Source: Colwellia piezophila ATCC BAA-637
Lineage (GTDB): Bacteria > Pseudomonadota > Gammaproteobacteria > Enterobacterales > Alteromonadaceae
Length of the DNA: 64,000 nt
Direction: 5' to 3'
NCBI RefSeq assembly: GCF_000378625.1
Contig: NZ_KB905163.1
Location: 1-64,000 of the forward strand
Shown here: positions 28,828 through 37,499 of the stretch, one piece after another
Layout: each line of letters begins with the position of its first letter
Position numbering within the stretch: the first letter of the stretch is position 1
Made by a program: the position numbers and the translations under genes
The notes under the pieces: model-generated
What the model was told of the DNA's origin: nothing
The model's input: only the letters and a program-made list of their open reading frames with translations
The model's database searches: none

Positions 28828-29184
28828 ATGAAGCATTTATTGATCTTAATCGTTGCAGCTGCACTCTACTTACATTTTTATCCTAATGAAGAAGTGACAG
28901 CGTTATATAACGACGGTAAACAAGTTTTACTTGAGGGATTCTCTGAGTTTAGCGATACCAAAGTACGCTTAAAAGCCGATAAAGTTTACACTGATTTAGA
29001 GTCAGAATTAGGAAGTTTTTCCGAGAAAGAAATCGAGCGATTAAAAGTTATCACCTCATCAAGACACGTAGTTAAAGAGTATTATTTTTCAATTTGCAAA
29101 ACTGAACAGCGTGATATAGTTTTTCATATCACCAACCAAAAAAAGGTTTGCGGGGTAATCAGTCGCTACGCTAACCTGCTTTAG
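28828..29184 (+). CDS. small membrane-anchored or secreted protein, unknown function
   Basis: A 118-residue protein starting MKHLLILIVAAALYLHFYP, a short hydrophobic helix without a clear cleavage site. A charged soluble part follows, with two Cys (FSICKTE and KKVCGVIS) that could pair if periplasmic. The family is not recognised. It is divergent from ccoG and ends at a strong hairpin shared with hutF. The start is supported by position and by the hydrophobic N-terminus; no strong ribosome site is visible. Confidence 0.6.
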   Translation: MKHLLILIVAAALYLHFYPNEEVTALYNDGKQVLLEGFSEFSDTKVRLKADKVYTDLESELGSFSEKEIERLKVITSSRHVVKEYYFSICKTEQRDIVFHITNQKKVCGVISRYANLL

Positions 29185-29198
29185 CACTAGCTGCTTTA

Positions 29199-29237
29199 AC
29201 ATTAACCTTACTTTCAAGCTTACAGTAAGGTTAATGT
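29199..29237. terminator. bidirectional hairpin between convergent genes
   Basis: A perfect 14-base stem ACATTAACCTTACT / AGTAAGGTTAATGT with an 11-base loop, lying between the stops of the 28828-29184 gene and hutF. There is no long T-run, so termination is inferred from position and stem strength. Confidence 0.6.
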
Positions 29238-29254
29238 ACCTATTCCCGACAATA

Positions 29255-30664
29255 CTAGCTAGCAGACAATCTTGCTAAAAGTGTCGCGAAATTATCGCTC
29301 GCTTGCACTTGATCTACATGTTGTTGAGCTTTTATCTGCCACTGGCCATTAACCATCACATCCGCAATCGGATTTTGCTGACTGGCAAAAATAACACTAT
29401 CGAGTAAGTGTTGGTTATCGTTGGCGAACAACTTAGTTTTATCACTATCGAGTACTAATAAGTCAGCTTGTTTACCAATAGCTAAATAACCGGTATTGCT
29501 ATTGGTACTTTGTGCGCCACCTCTCGCTGCTTGCTGCCATAAATTTTGACCAACTGACACTTGCTCTGATGTCGCTAGAATTGCGCGTTGTTGCTTTGTT
29601 AAACGTTGTGCATATTCAAGCCAACGTAACTCTTCAATGGGGTTTACTGAAATATGGCTATCAGAGCCAATGGCAATAGTGCCGTTTTCAGCCATAAACT
29701 CTGTTGTTGGGAAAATACCATCACCCAAATTAGCTTCAGTCGTCGGGCAAATACCGGCGATAGCTTGTTTAGCAATAATGCCTTTTCGTTCTGCTTCATC
29801 AATATGGGTGGCATGAATAAGACACCAATGTTTATCAAGCTCAGCGTTATCTAGTAACCACTGCACCGGTCTTTTACCGTAATGCGCTAAGCAGTCATCA
29901 ACTTCTTTTTGCTGCTCACTAATATGAATATGGATTGGCGCTTGGTTATCTAAACTGCGTACATGCGCTACGGCACTGGTGAGTGAGGTTTTATCTACTG
30001 CACGTAACGAATGCGGCGCAATACCTACATTGGTATTTGAATATTGCTCACTCAAAATGAAACAATCGCTGACTAACTGATTAAATTGCTCAGTAGAATT
30101 AATAAAACGTTTTTGACCATCACTCGGCGCCTGCTCACCAAAGCCACTGTGCTGATAAAGCACTGGCAATAAGGTTAAGCCTATACCTGATTCTTTGGCT
30201 GCATCAAAAATAGCTTGTGCCATAGTTGCTAAACTTGCTGACTTGCCATTTGATAATGAGCCTTCAGAAGTGTTAGCCCCATAGGTACTGCCATCAATAT
30301 CATGATGTAAATAATGAAATTCAGCTACTCGGGTATAGCCCATTTTTAGCATTTCAATATAGAGTTGTTTCGCAATGTTTTTAGCATCTACTTCGGTTAG
30401 TTGCGCTAAGAATTGATACATGATCTTCCGCCATGTCCAAAAACTGTCTTGCCCTTCACTGCCTTGTTCACTAAAACCGGCAAAAGCCCGTTGAAATGCG
30501 TGTGAATGACAATTAACCATACCGGGAATTACCGCGCCTTTCGCAACTTCTGCACCGACAATCATGCCCGCTTCAATGGCCGTAATAACACCTTGTTCAA
30601 TAGTGAGGGTTTGGTCAGTTGCCCAACCATCTTTTAATAAAATATTTTCTGCGTATAGTTTCAT
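29255..30664 (-). CDS. hutF: formimidoylglutamate deiminase HutF
   Basis: Converts N-formimidoyl-glutamate to N-formyl-glutamate and ammonia in the five-step histidine degradation route. The 469 residues belong to the amidohydrolase superfamily. The metal-binding VNCHSHAFQRAFAG is at about 50-63, IHIHISEQ and LIHATHID provide further ligands, and GSDSHISVNP is the catalytic Asp loop. The product feeds directly into HutG. A 266-base repeat sits between the two genes and forms most of the upstream DNA of hutF. Confidence 0.96.
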   Translation of the reverse strand: MKLYAENILLKDGWATDQTLTIEQGVITAIEAGMIVGAEVAKGAVIPGMVNCHSHAFQRAFAGFSEQGSEGQDSFWTWRKIMYQFLAQLTEVDAKNIAKQLYIEMLKMGYTRVAEFHYLHHDIDGSTYGANTSEGSLSNGKSASLATMAQAIFDAAKESGIGLTLLPVLYQHSGFGEQAPSDGQKRFINSTEQFNQLVSDCFILSEQYSNTNVGIAPHSLRAVDKTSLTSAVAHVRSLDNQAPIHIHISEQQKEVDDCLAHYGKRPVQWLLDNAELDKHWCLIHATHIDEAERKGIIAKQAIAGICPTTEANLGDGIFPTTEFMAENGTIAIGSDSHISVNPIEELRWLEYAQRLTKQQRAILATSEQVSVGQNLWQQAARGGAQSTNSNTGYLAIGKQADLLVLDSDKTKLFANDNQHLLDSVIFASQQNPIADVMVNGQWQIKAQQHVDQVQASDNFATLLARLSAS

Positions 30665-30676
30665 ATTGCTCCACTA

Positions 30677-30942
30677 ATACCAAGTTGATTAAGTTCTTTC
30701 CCACTCAGCGAGAGTTAAAGGGTTTAGAGGCAAGGCATTGATTGAAGAGAATGGTTATTCCCTTGTCAAAATCAATAACGCCGCATATGAACCCTTTAAA
30801 CTCGCCCTATGGGAGCTTACTCAATGACCACTAACATCGTTAAATTTATGTGGTTTAGAATGACTAGACCTAAACAAATTCGCCTTGTTATTGAACATTG
30901 AGTACAGCTCTGAGTTGGGAAGAAATTTAATCAAATTGGTAT
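30677..30942 (+). repeat. 266-bp element with inverted ends (MITE-like), copy 1
   Basis: Begins ATACCAAGTTGATTAAG and ends CAAATTGGTAT. The two ends are imperfect inverted repeats of about 34 bases, extending through TTCTTTCCCACTCAG / CTGAGTTGGGAAGAA. It carries no open frame of note and no transposase. A second copy lies inverted at 52291-52614. It occupies most of the 332 bases between hutG and hutF. Confidence 0.8.
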
Positions 30943-30996
30943 AAAGTTCTCTATTAATATTGTTGCTAAATTCACTCAGCTATTATTACTTTTACA

Positions 30997-31785
30997 TCAC
31001 TTTTCTTGGGTGAAATCAGCTAAGCACTGGACAAATTGCTGTAATTTCTCTTTGACTAGCGCTGCTTTTTGTTCATTGTAATGGTCGCTAGGTTCATCCA
31101 TATAAGTATGTTGTGATAATTCTAACTGCACCGCATGGATGCTTTCTTTAGGATTGCCGTAACCTCGGGTGATGTACCCGCCCTTAAAGCGCCCATTAAT
31201 TACAGTTGAATAAGGTGATAAATCAAGCTGTTCAATTTTGTTAATTAGCTCAGCACTACAGCTTTCACCATTAGCACTACCAAAATTAAAGTCAGGTAGT
31301 TGTCCTTCAAAGAAACGTGGCACTTTTGACAAAATAGAGTGAGCATCTAATAAAACAACCTTGCCGTACTGCGCCTTCATCTTAGCTAAGGTATCATTTA
31401 ATGCTTGGTGATACGGTTGCCAGTAAAGCTCAATTCTTCGTTGTATTTCAGCTTCATTAGGCTCTTGGCCAGTTTTATATAAAGGCGACAAATCAAAAGC
31501 TGTCGTCGGACAAAGCTCGGTACTATTGGCGCCTGGATACAAATTTACGCCATCAATATTTCGGTTTAAATCGATAACGTAACGACTGTATTTAGGCTTA
31601 ATAACCGAGATACCAAGATCTTGGGCAAAATCATAGAGCTTATCCATATACCAGTCAGTATCTGGAACCTGATGACCGGTATTGGTCATGGTATTTATTA
31701 TACCATCAGGGATTGATTGACCATTATGTGGCATGCTAATTAACATACCAATGTTGCCCGTGACCAAATCATAACTTGTATTCAT
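30997..31785 (-). CDS. hutG: N-formylglutamate deformylase HutG
   Basis: Hydrolyses N-formyl-glutamate to glutamate and formate, the last step of the HutF branch. The 262 residues fit the N-formylglutamate amidohydrolase family. ISMPHNGQSIPDG carries the first zinc His, and VIDLNRNIDGVNLYPG, LLDAHSILSKVP and GRFKGGYITRGYG are family motifs. It lies upstream of hutF on the same strand, with a HutC-like operator just ahead of its start. Confidence 0.96.
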   Translation of the reverse strand: MNTSYDLVTGNIGMLISMPHNGQSIPDGIINTMTNTGHQVPDTDWYMDKLYDFAQDLGISVIKPKYSRYVIDLNRNIDGVNLYPGANSTELCPTTAFDLSPLYKTGQEPNEAEIQRRIELYWQPYHQALNDTLAKMKAQYGKVVLLDAHSILSKVPRFFEGQLPDFNFGSANGESCSAELINKIEQLDLSPYSTVINGRFKGGYITRGYGNPKESIHAVQLELSQHTYMDEPSDHYNEQKAALVKEKLQQFVQCLADFTQEK

Positions 31786-31816
31786 ATTATCCCCTAAAAA
31801 TTGGCTACCGATGTAA

Positions 31817-31828
31817 TTGTATATACAA
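31817..31828. promoter_or_regulatory. HutC-type operator before hutG
   Basis: A perfect 12-base palindrome, TTGTATATACAA, 32 bases upstream of the hutG start codon. It matches the TGTA-N2-TACA core known for HutC, the GntR-family repressor released by urocanate. No hutC gene lies in this window, so regulation is inferred. Confidence 0.7.
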
Positions 31829-32082
31829 CTTAATTACCACTAATTTATCATGCGTTAGTGAGTCTGAGCAAGGATAGATGGAATTCTTTTGACTCGCTTA
31901 CTTTGACCCTAGTCTGTAATTGACAATTCACTTCCTTTCTAAATAGGTTTTACCTATTGTAATGATAGATTTAATGAGTTTTACTAAACAAAGTTGAGCT
32001 ATCATAATAGCGGCATCTTAACGAGTTACCTCATATAGCAACTCGAAAATAAGAATACAATCACCCAATAAAGGATTTCATT

Positions 32083-32811
32083 ATGTTTAACGATATTACC
32101 GGTCAAAAAGTCCCCGCAGTCACTTTTCCAATCATAGCTAATGACACATGGAGTGCACGCAGCAGCGAAGATATTTTTGCCAACAAAACGGTGGTAGTTT
32201 TTTCATTACCCGGCGCATTCACGCCAACGTGTTCATCTTCTCATTTACCACGCTATAACGAATTAGCCGCTAAGTTTTTTGCCAACGGCGTTGACGAAAT
32301 TGTTTGTATCTCAGTAAACGACACCTTTGTTATGAATGCTTGGGCAAAAGACCAAGATGCCGACAACATAAGCTTTATTCCCGATGGAAATGGTGATTTC
32401 ACTCAAGGTATGGGTTTGTTAGTTGATAAATCTGAAATTGGCTTTGGCAAGCGTAGCTGGCGTTATGCCATGTTAGTTAAAAATGGCATTGTTGAAAAAA
32501 TGTTTATTGAAGCTGATTTACCAGGCGACCCGTTTGAAGTATCTGATGCTGATACCATGCTTAATTTTATTAACCCAGCGGCGGTACAAAAAACTGAAAT
32601 AGCCATTTTTACTAAACATGGCTGTTCACATTGCGCCAAAACAAAAGCACTTTTAGCTGAAAAAGGCTTACAGTATGAAGAGATGATCTTAGGTGAAGAT
32701 ACTAGTATTACCGCTATGCGCGCTATTACCAAAGCCGATACTACCCCGCAAATATTTATTGACGGTAAACTCATTGGTGGCAATGATGAGTTAACCAAGT
32801 ACTTTAGCTAG
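32083..32811 (+). CDS. hybrid peroxiredoxin-glutaredoxin
   Basis: A 242-residue fusion. Residues 1-160 form a Prx5-type peroxiredoxin with peroxidatic Cys50 in LPGAFTPTCSS. Residues 170-242 form a glutaredoxin with the dithiol site Cys181-Ser-His-Cys184 and the glutathione-binding TTPQIFIDGKLIGG. Hybrids of this type reduce hydroperoxides using glutathione, the glutaredoxin domain recycling the peroxiredoxin. No repressor such as OxyR is adjacent. It ends at a terminator hairpin. Confidence 0.95.
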   Translation: MFNDITGQKVPAVTFPIIANDTWSARSSEDIFANKTVVVFSLPGAFTPTCSSSHLPRYNELAAKFFANGVDEIVCISVNDTFVMNAWAKDQDADNISFIPDGNGDFTQGMGLLVDKSEIGFGKRSWRYAMLVKNGIVEKMFIEADLPGDPFEVSDADTMLNFINPAAVQKTEIAIFTKHGCSHCAKTKALLAEKGLQYEEMILGEDTSITAMRAITKADTTPQIFIDGKLIGGNDELTKYFS

Positions 32812-32862
32812 TCGCCCTTTGCTTGCTTTACGGCTTAAACCTCAAAGCCAGCAAGCCCCAAT

Positions 32863-32903
32863 AAAAACACAATAATGATATACTGTCGTTATTGTGTTTT
32901 TTT
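32863..32903 (+). terminator. terminator behind the peroxiredoxin-glutaredoxin gene
   Basis: Arms AAAAACACAATAATGA and TCGTTATTGTGTTTTT, with a seven-base loop and further T, about 50 bases after the stop codon. Confidence 0.8.
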
Positions 32904-32963
32904 GTTTACATCCGACTGCTGGTGCTCAACAACTAGTACAGATGTTACTTATTGGAATTAAAA

Positions 32964-33215
32964 ATGGATAACCAGCCATACAACCCTCTTCATGGTCTAA
33001 CGCTAAAGACCATAGTTACTGAACTAGAAGCCTACTTTGGTTTTGAAACCTTAGGTAAAACAATCAAAATTAAATGTTTCACTGATAACCCAAGTATTCA
33101 ATCAACATTAAAATTTCTGCGTAAAACCCCCTGGGCTAGAGAAAAGGTTGAGCAGCTTTACCTTAAAAATAAAATTAGAATTCAAAATTCATTTGAAGCA
33201 GATGATCTGAACTAG
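32964..33215 (+). CDS. VF530-family DNA-binding protein (DUF2132)
   Basis: An 83-residue protein matching the VF530 family along its whole length: YNPLHGLTLKTIVTELEAYFGFETLG, then CFTDNPSIQSTLKFLRKTPWAR and a helical tail. Family members are described as small DNA-binding proteins; the function is unknown. A TTG at 32952 is in frame, but the ATG at 32964 is preferred, with GGAAT upstream as ribosome site. Confidence 0.88.
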   Translation: MDNQPYNPLHGLTLKTIVTELEAYFGFETLGKTIKIKCFTDNPSIQSTLKFLRKTPWAREKVEQLYLKNKIRIQNSFEADDLN

Positions 33216-33343
33216 TCCGATAAATCCCCTCGCTTAGCTGACTATTTACTCTCTAAGATATTGCCAAACAAGCTATTAAAGCACTGGCAATAGACCGATA
33301 AATACCTAATGATGGGCTAATACTCATCAGAAATTAGGTAATT

Positions 33344-34204
33344 ATGTCTTTAGCCACGCATTATATTTTAACTTGGCAATGTCCTGACAATTCAGGTGTT
33401 TTAGCCAAAGTATCGCAAAGCCTGTTCTCACTGGGTGCTTTTATTACCGAAACTTCACAATACAGTGACCCTTATAGTGAAACCTTTTTTTCACGTATTG
33501 CTTTTGATGATCGTAATTTAACCGTTTCTAGCCGTGAGTTTATTAACGCCTTAAATGAATTAGCAAAGCCACTTGAGATGCGCTATCAATTGCGCAAGCG
33601 AGATGACGTGCCTAATGTTTTAATTGCCGTATCCAAAGACGATCACTGCTTAGTCTCTTTGTTAACTAAGTGGAAGTCAGGGGTATTACCGATCAATATC
33701 GTCGGCGTTGTTTCGAATCATCAAAATTGCCAGTCGTTAAGTGAGTGGCATAATATTCCCTTTTATTATTTACCGGTAAATAAGAAAACTAAGGCAATAC
33801 AAGAAGCGAAAATTAGTCAGTTAATGACAGAGCTCAAGGTAGATTTATTAGTATTAGCGCGTTATATGCAAATACTGTCTGATAGTTTATGTCAGCAACT
33901 GCAAGGTAAAGCCATTAATATTCACCACTCCTTTTTACCTAGTTTTAAAGGCGCTCGCCCTTATCATCAAGCCCATGCCCGCGGCGTTAAAGTCATTGGT
34001 GCTACCGCGCATTACGTTACCGCTAATCTTGATGAAGGGCCTATCATAGCGCAGGAAGTAAAGCCCATTAATCACACTTTCACCATAGAGCAGATGGTAC
34101 ATATGGGTCATGACTTAGAAGCCACCGCATTGAGTCACGCAGTAAGGGTTCATGCAGAACAACGTGTTTGTATAAATGGCGATAAAACAGTGATTTTGGC
34201 TTGA
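33344..34204 (+). CDS. purU: formyltetrahydrofolate deformylase PurU
   Basis: Hydrolyses 10-formyl-tetrahydrofolate to formate and tetrahydrofolate, balancing one-carbon pools and supplying formate to PurT. The 286 residues have an N-terminal ACT domain (ILTWQCPDNSGVLAKVSQSL) for methionine/glycine sensing. A formyltransferase-fold domain follows with the catalytic HHSFLPSFKGARPY and ATAHYVTANLDEGPII. The length is as expected. Confidence 0.97.
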   Translation: MSLATHYILTWQCPDNSGVLAKVSQSLFSLGAFITETSQYSDPYSETFFSRIAFDDRNLTVSSREFINALNELAKPLEMRYQLRKRDDVPNVLIAVSKDDHCLVSLLTKWKSGVLPINIVGVVSNHQNCQSLSEWHNIPFYYLPVNKKTKAIQEAKISQLMTELKVDLLVLARYMQILSDSLCQQLQGKAINIHHSFLPSFKGARPYHQAHARGVKVIGATAHYVTANLDEGPIIAQEVKPINHTFTIEQMVHMGHDLEATALSHAVRVHAEQRVCINGDKTVILA

Positions 34205-34397
34205 GTTTGACTTTACTGTATAGACGGGATTTTAACGTTGTCGAAAGGTCTATTACCACTCAGACTGTAAGTATTTTCTTACAGCCGTCAACTCCCCCTG
34301 ACGTACAACCTTTCACTAAATAAGGCTAAAAGTAGCCTTATTGTTCTATTTAAGATTAGAATTACTTCATAACCCCTTTTAATAAAAAGTCTGATAC

Positions 34398-34928
34398 ATG
34401 ATTAATGTTGAAAAAATTCATCACGTTGCCTATCGCTGCAAAGATGCCAAAGAAACAACTGATTGGTACCAAGATAAGCTAAACATGGGCTTAGTACTGG
34501 CTATTGCAGAAAATGAAGTGCCATCAACTAAAGCGCCAGACCCGTATATGCATATTTTTCTTGATGCGGGTAATGAAAATGTCTTAGCCTTTTTTGAACT
34601 GCCTAATTCACCAGCCATGGACAGAGATCAAAATACTCCGACTTGGGTGCAACATATTGCCTTAAGAGTGGCGAGTTATGACGAGCTAGTAATGGCGAAA
34701 GAAGAATTAGAAAGTAAAGGTGTTGACGTTTTAGGGCCCGTAAACCATGGTGTGTTTAAGTCTATTTATTTCTTTGATCCAAACGGTCATCGTCTAGAGC
34801 TTGCTACCGATACCGGCACTGCAGAGCAATTTAAAGAACTCAACCGAGTAGCTTACGCCATGATTGAAGAATGGTCAGTGACTAAACGCGCACCACGTCA
34901 TGCGGCTTGGTTACACGAACAAGATTAA
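34398..34928 (+). CDS. VOC-superfamily (glyoxalase/dioxygenase-fold) protein
   Basis: A 176-residue protein with paired beta-alpha-beta modules. EKIHHVAYRCKDAKETTDWYQDKLNMGLV opens the first and carries a metal-type His; VQHIALRVASYDELVMAKEEL opens the second; FFDPNGHRLELATDTG carries a Glu ligand. The pattern is that of a metal-dependent lyase, isomerase or ring-cleavage enzyme. The substrate cannot be told from the sequence. It stands alone and ends at a strong terminator shared with metE. Confidence 0.85.
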   Translation: MINVEKIHHVAYRCKDAKETTDWYQDKLNMGLVLAIAENEVPSTKAPDPYMHIFLDAGNENVLAFFELPNSPAMDRDQNTPTWVQHIALRVASYDELVMAKEELESKGVDVLGPVNHGVFKSIYFFDPNGHRLELATDTGTAEQFKELNRVAYAMIEEWSVTKRAPRHAAWLHEQD

Positions 34929-34986
34929 TTTTAGCGGCTAAAAACACCGCTGTTTTTTACCGCCAGAATATCAGATAGTTAAAACT

Positions 34987-35021
34987 AAAAAAGCCCCCGA
35001 GTTATCACTAGGGGGCTTTTT
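34987..35021. terminator. terminator between the VOC gene and metE
   Basis: Stem AAAAGCCCCC / GGGGGCTTTT with a short loop and flanking A and T runs. It can serve both converging genes. Confidence 0.9.
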
Positions 35022-35052
35022 CGTTAGCTAAAGAGATTAACGAATACCAGCA

Positions 35053-37362
35053 CTACGCTTGATATTCTTTACGTAATTGCTTCGCCGCATTGACCATATT
35101 CTCTAACGCTAATTTGGTCTCAGTCCAACCACGTGTTTTTAAACCACAGTCTGGATTTACCCATAAACGCTCTACCGGGATATGCTTTTGTGCTTTGCCA
35201 ATTAAATTCACCATCCAATCAACCTCGGGTACATTAGGGGTATGAATATCATACACACCTGGGCCTAAATCATTGGGATAGGCTTGCTTATCAAAAGCAT
35301 CAAGTAATGACATATTCGAGCGTGAGGTTTCGACTGTTAATACATCAGCATCAAGCGCAACGATGGCGGGTAAAATATCATTAAACTCTGAATAACACAT
35401 ATGACTGTGAATTTGGGTTGCTGCTGGCGCCTTAGCGGCTGATAAGCAAAATGATGCCGTCGCCCAATCAAGGTATGTTTGCCATTGGCTTTGTTTTACA
35501 GGCATGCCTTCACGAATCGCTGGCTCATCTATTTGAATAATTTGTATGCCACTAGCAATTAAATCAACCACCTCATCACTAATTGCTAAGGCTATTTGTT
35601 TTGCGACTTGCTCACGTGATAAATCATCACGAACAAACGACCAACATAAAATAGTGATAGGGCCAGTTAACATGCCTTTTACTGGTTTGTCGGTTAATGA
35701 CTGAGCAAAACTGGCCCACTCAACCGTCATTGGTTTTTTACGGCTAATATCACCAAAGATGATTGGCGGCTTAACACAACGTGAACCATAACTTTGCACC
35801 CAAGCAAACTGAGTAAAAGCAACACCCTCAAGTAATTCACCAAAATACTCGACCATGTCGTTACGTTCAGCTTCCCCATGTACTAAAACATCTAAGCCTA
35901 TTTCTTCTTGACGCTTAATGGTGTCACGAATTTCGTCTTGGATAAGCTTAGTATATTGCTCGTCATTGATCTCGCTTCTACGCCATTTCGCACGGGTTTC
36001 ACGAATATCCCCAGTTTGTGGGAATGAGCCGATAGTAGTGGTTGGTAAAAGTGGTAAATTAAGCTCAGCTTGTTGCGCGACTTTACGTACTTCAAAGCTT
36101 TCTTTTCGGCTGAAGTCTACTGCTGTTAATGTACTAACCCTTTGTTGTACCTTTATATTATTAATACGTTTTGATACGCGACGCGCTACAGCAGGATTCG
36201 AGTATTGGCTAATTTCATCACTGTTATCATTAACTAGGGCACTTTTAAGCAAGCTCAATTCTTGACACTTTTGCTTAGCAAAGGCTAACCATGATTTAAA
36301 TTCACTATCGAGTTTACTTTCTTGGTCTAAATCCACTGGCGAATGTAATAAAGAACAAGACGGTGCTAGCCATAAACGTGCACCTAAGGTTTTATATAAA
36401 GGTTGTAGCTTTTGATAAACAGACACTAAATCTGTTTTCCAAACATTTCGACCATTGATAACACCTAATGAAATAATCCAATCATTGGGTAAGCGTTCAA
36501 TAATACTGACGACATCACTTTGTTCGGCAATGGTATCAATATGAAGTCCATCAAAAGCTAAATCTTTAATTAACGCTATATGATGGTCAATTGAAGCAAA
36601 ATAGCTAGTTAGTAATACTTTCAGTTGGCCTTTTTTGAGTTGCTGATAAGCTTGAGTAAAAGCTTGTTGCCACTGGTGATCTAATTCTAGTCCTAGTACG
36701 GGTTCATCCAGTTGTAACCACTGAACGCCAGCATCAGATAGTTGTGTTAACACCGTTTGATAGCGTGTTAACAATGCCGGTAATAAAGCTAATTTATCTT
36801 CATTGCCGCTAACACTTAAATAAAGGTAAGTAATTGGCCCAAGTAAAACGACTTTACGATTATCGGTGATGGTTTGTGCTTCATTGAAATGTGCAAGTAA
36901 GTTGTCAGTATTAACCGGCGTATCGTGGGATAATAGCGCCGCACTTAACTCAGGCACTATGTAATGGTAGTTGGTATTAAACCACTTAGTCATATCACTG
37001 GCGGCACATTGACAACCTGATGGTGCTTGGCCACGACCGATACGAAATTCTAAATCAAGGGTATTTCGCTGTTCATTTTTACTATGAGTATGCTTGCTAT
37101 TACTTGTATGGGTAGAGAAGCGCTCAGGCGCTAAGCCAAGTAATAGTGTGGTATTAAGAACATGATCATAATGAGCAAAATCACCCACAGGTAATAACTC
37201 AATACCTGCCTGCTGCTGTATCTGCCAGTTAACCTGACGGCGGTCTTTACACTCAGTTAAAAAATCAGTTTTTGATAAATCACCACGCCAGTACTTCTCT
37301 AATGAGAATTTTAATTCGCGTTTTGCGCCTATACGTGGAAAACCTAAATTGTGAATTTGCAT
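35053..37362 (-). CDS. metE: cobalamin-independent methionine synthase MetE
   Basis: Transfers methyl from 5-methyltetrahydropteroyl-triglutamate to homocysteine, forming methionine without vitamin B12. The 769 residues form two barrel-like halves; the start MQIHNLGFPRIGAKRELK is conserved. Zinc ligands are visible in HIHSHMCYSEF and NPDCGLKTRGW. I chose the ATG at 37362, with GGAG upstream, over an earlier in-frame codon. Divergent from metR, with MetJ- and MetR-type sites between. Confidence 0.97.
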   Translation of the reverse strand: MQIHNLGFPRIGAKRELKFSLEKYWRGDLSKTDFLTECKDRRQVNWQIQQQAGIELLPVGDFAHYDHVLNTTLLLGLAPERFSTHTSNSKHTHSKNEQRNTLDLEFRIGRGQAPSGCQCAASDMTKWFNTNYHYIVPELSAALLSHDTPVNTDNLLAHFNEAQTITDNRKVVLLGPITYLYLSVSGNEDKLALLPALLTRYQTVLTQLSDAGVQWLQLDEPVLGLELDHQWQQAFTQAYQQLKKGQLKVLLTSYFASIDHHIALIKDLAFDGLHIDTIAEQSDVVSIIERLPNDWIISLGVINGRNVWKTDLVSVYQKLQPLYKTLGARLWLAPSCSLLHSPVDLDQESKLDSEFKSWLAFAKQKCQELSLLKSALVNDNSDEISQYSNPAVARRVSKRINNIKVQQRVSTLTAVDFSRKESFEVRKVAQQAELNLPLLPTTTIGSFPQTGDIRETRAKWRRSEINDEQYTKLIQDEIRDTIKRQEEIGLDVLVHGEAERNDMVEYFGELLEGVAFTQFAWVQSYGSRCVKPPIIFGDISRKKPMTVEWASFAQSLTDKPVKGMLTGPITILCWSFVRDDLSREQVAKQIALAISDEVVDLIASGIQIIQIDEPAIREGMPVKQSQWQTYLDWATASFCLSAAKAPAATQIHSHMCYSEFNDILPAIVALDADVLTVETSRSNMSLLDAFDKQAYPNDLGPGVYDIHTPNVPEVDWMVNLIGKAQKHIPVERLWVNPDCGLKTRGWTETKLALENMVNAAKQLRKEYQA

Positions 37363-37408
37363 CTCTGCTCCAAAAATTATCAGTACCAATAAATATCTAG
37401 AAACAAAT

Positions 37409-37424
37409 GGACGTCTAGACGTTT
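37409..37424. promoter_or_regulatory. two adjacent MetJ boxes in the metE-metR interval
   Basis: GGACGTCT and AGACGTTT lie back to back, each matching seven of eight bases of the MetJ consensus AGACGTCT. Weaker half-matches continue on both sides. MetJ with S-adenosylmethionine represses methionine genes. The site is about 50 bases upstream of metE and 75 upstream of metR. Confidence 0.8.
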
Positions 37425-37484
37425 AAATGGTTATACTCTAGAAAATAAGCGTTTAAGACAAGCGCAAATAATTCAACAGGGAGT

Positions 37485-37497
37485 TGAAATAAATTCA
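37485..37497. promoter_or_regulatory. MetR-type binding site just before metR
   Basis: TGAAATAAATTCA fits the MetR consensus TGAA-N5-TTCA exactly. It ends two bases before the metR start codon, so binding there would suit autorepression. Activation of metE would need another, weaker site. Confidence 0.6.
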
Positions 37498-37499
37498 TT

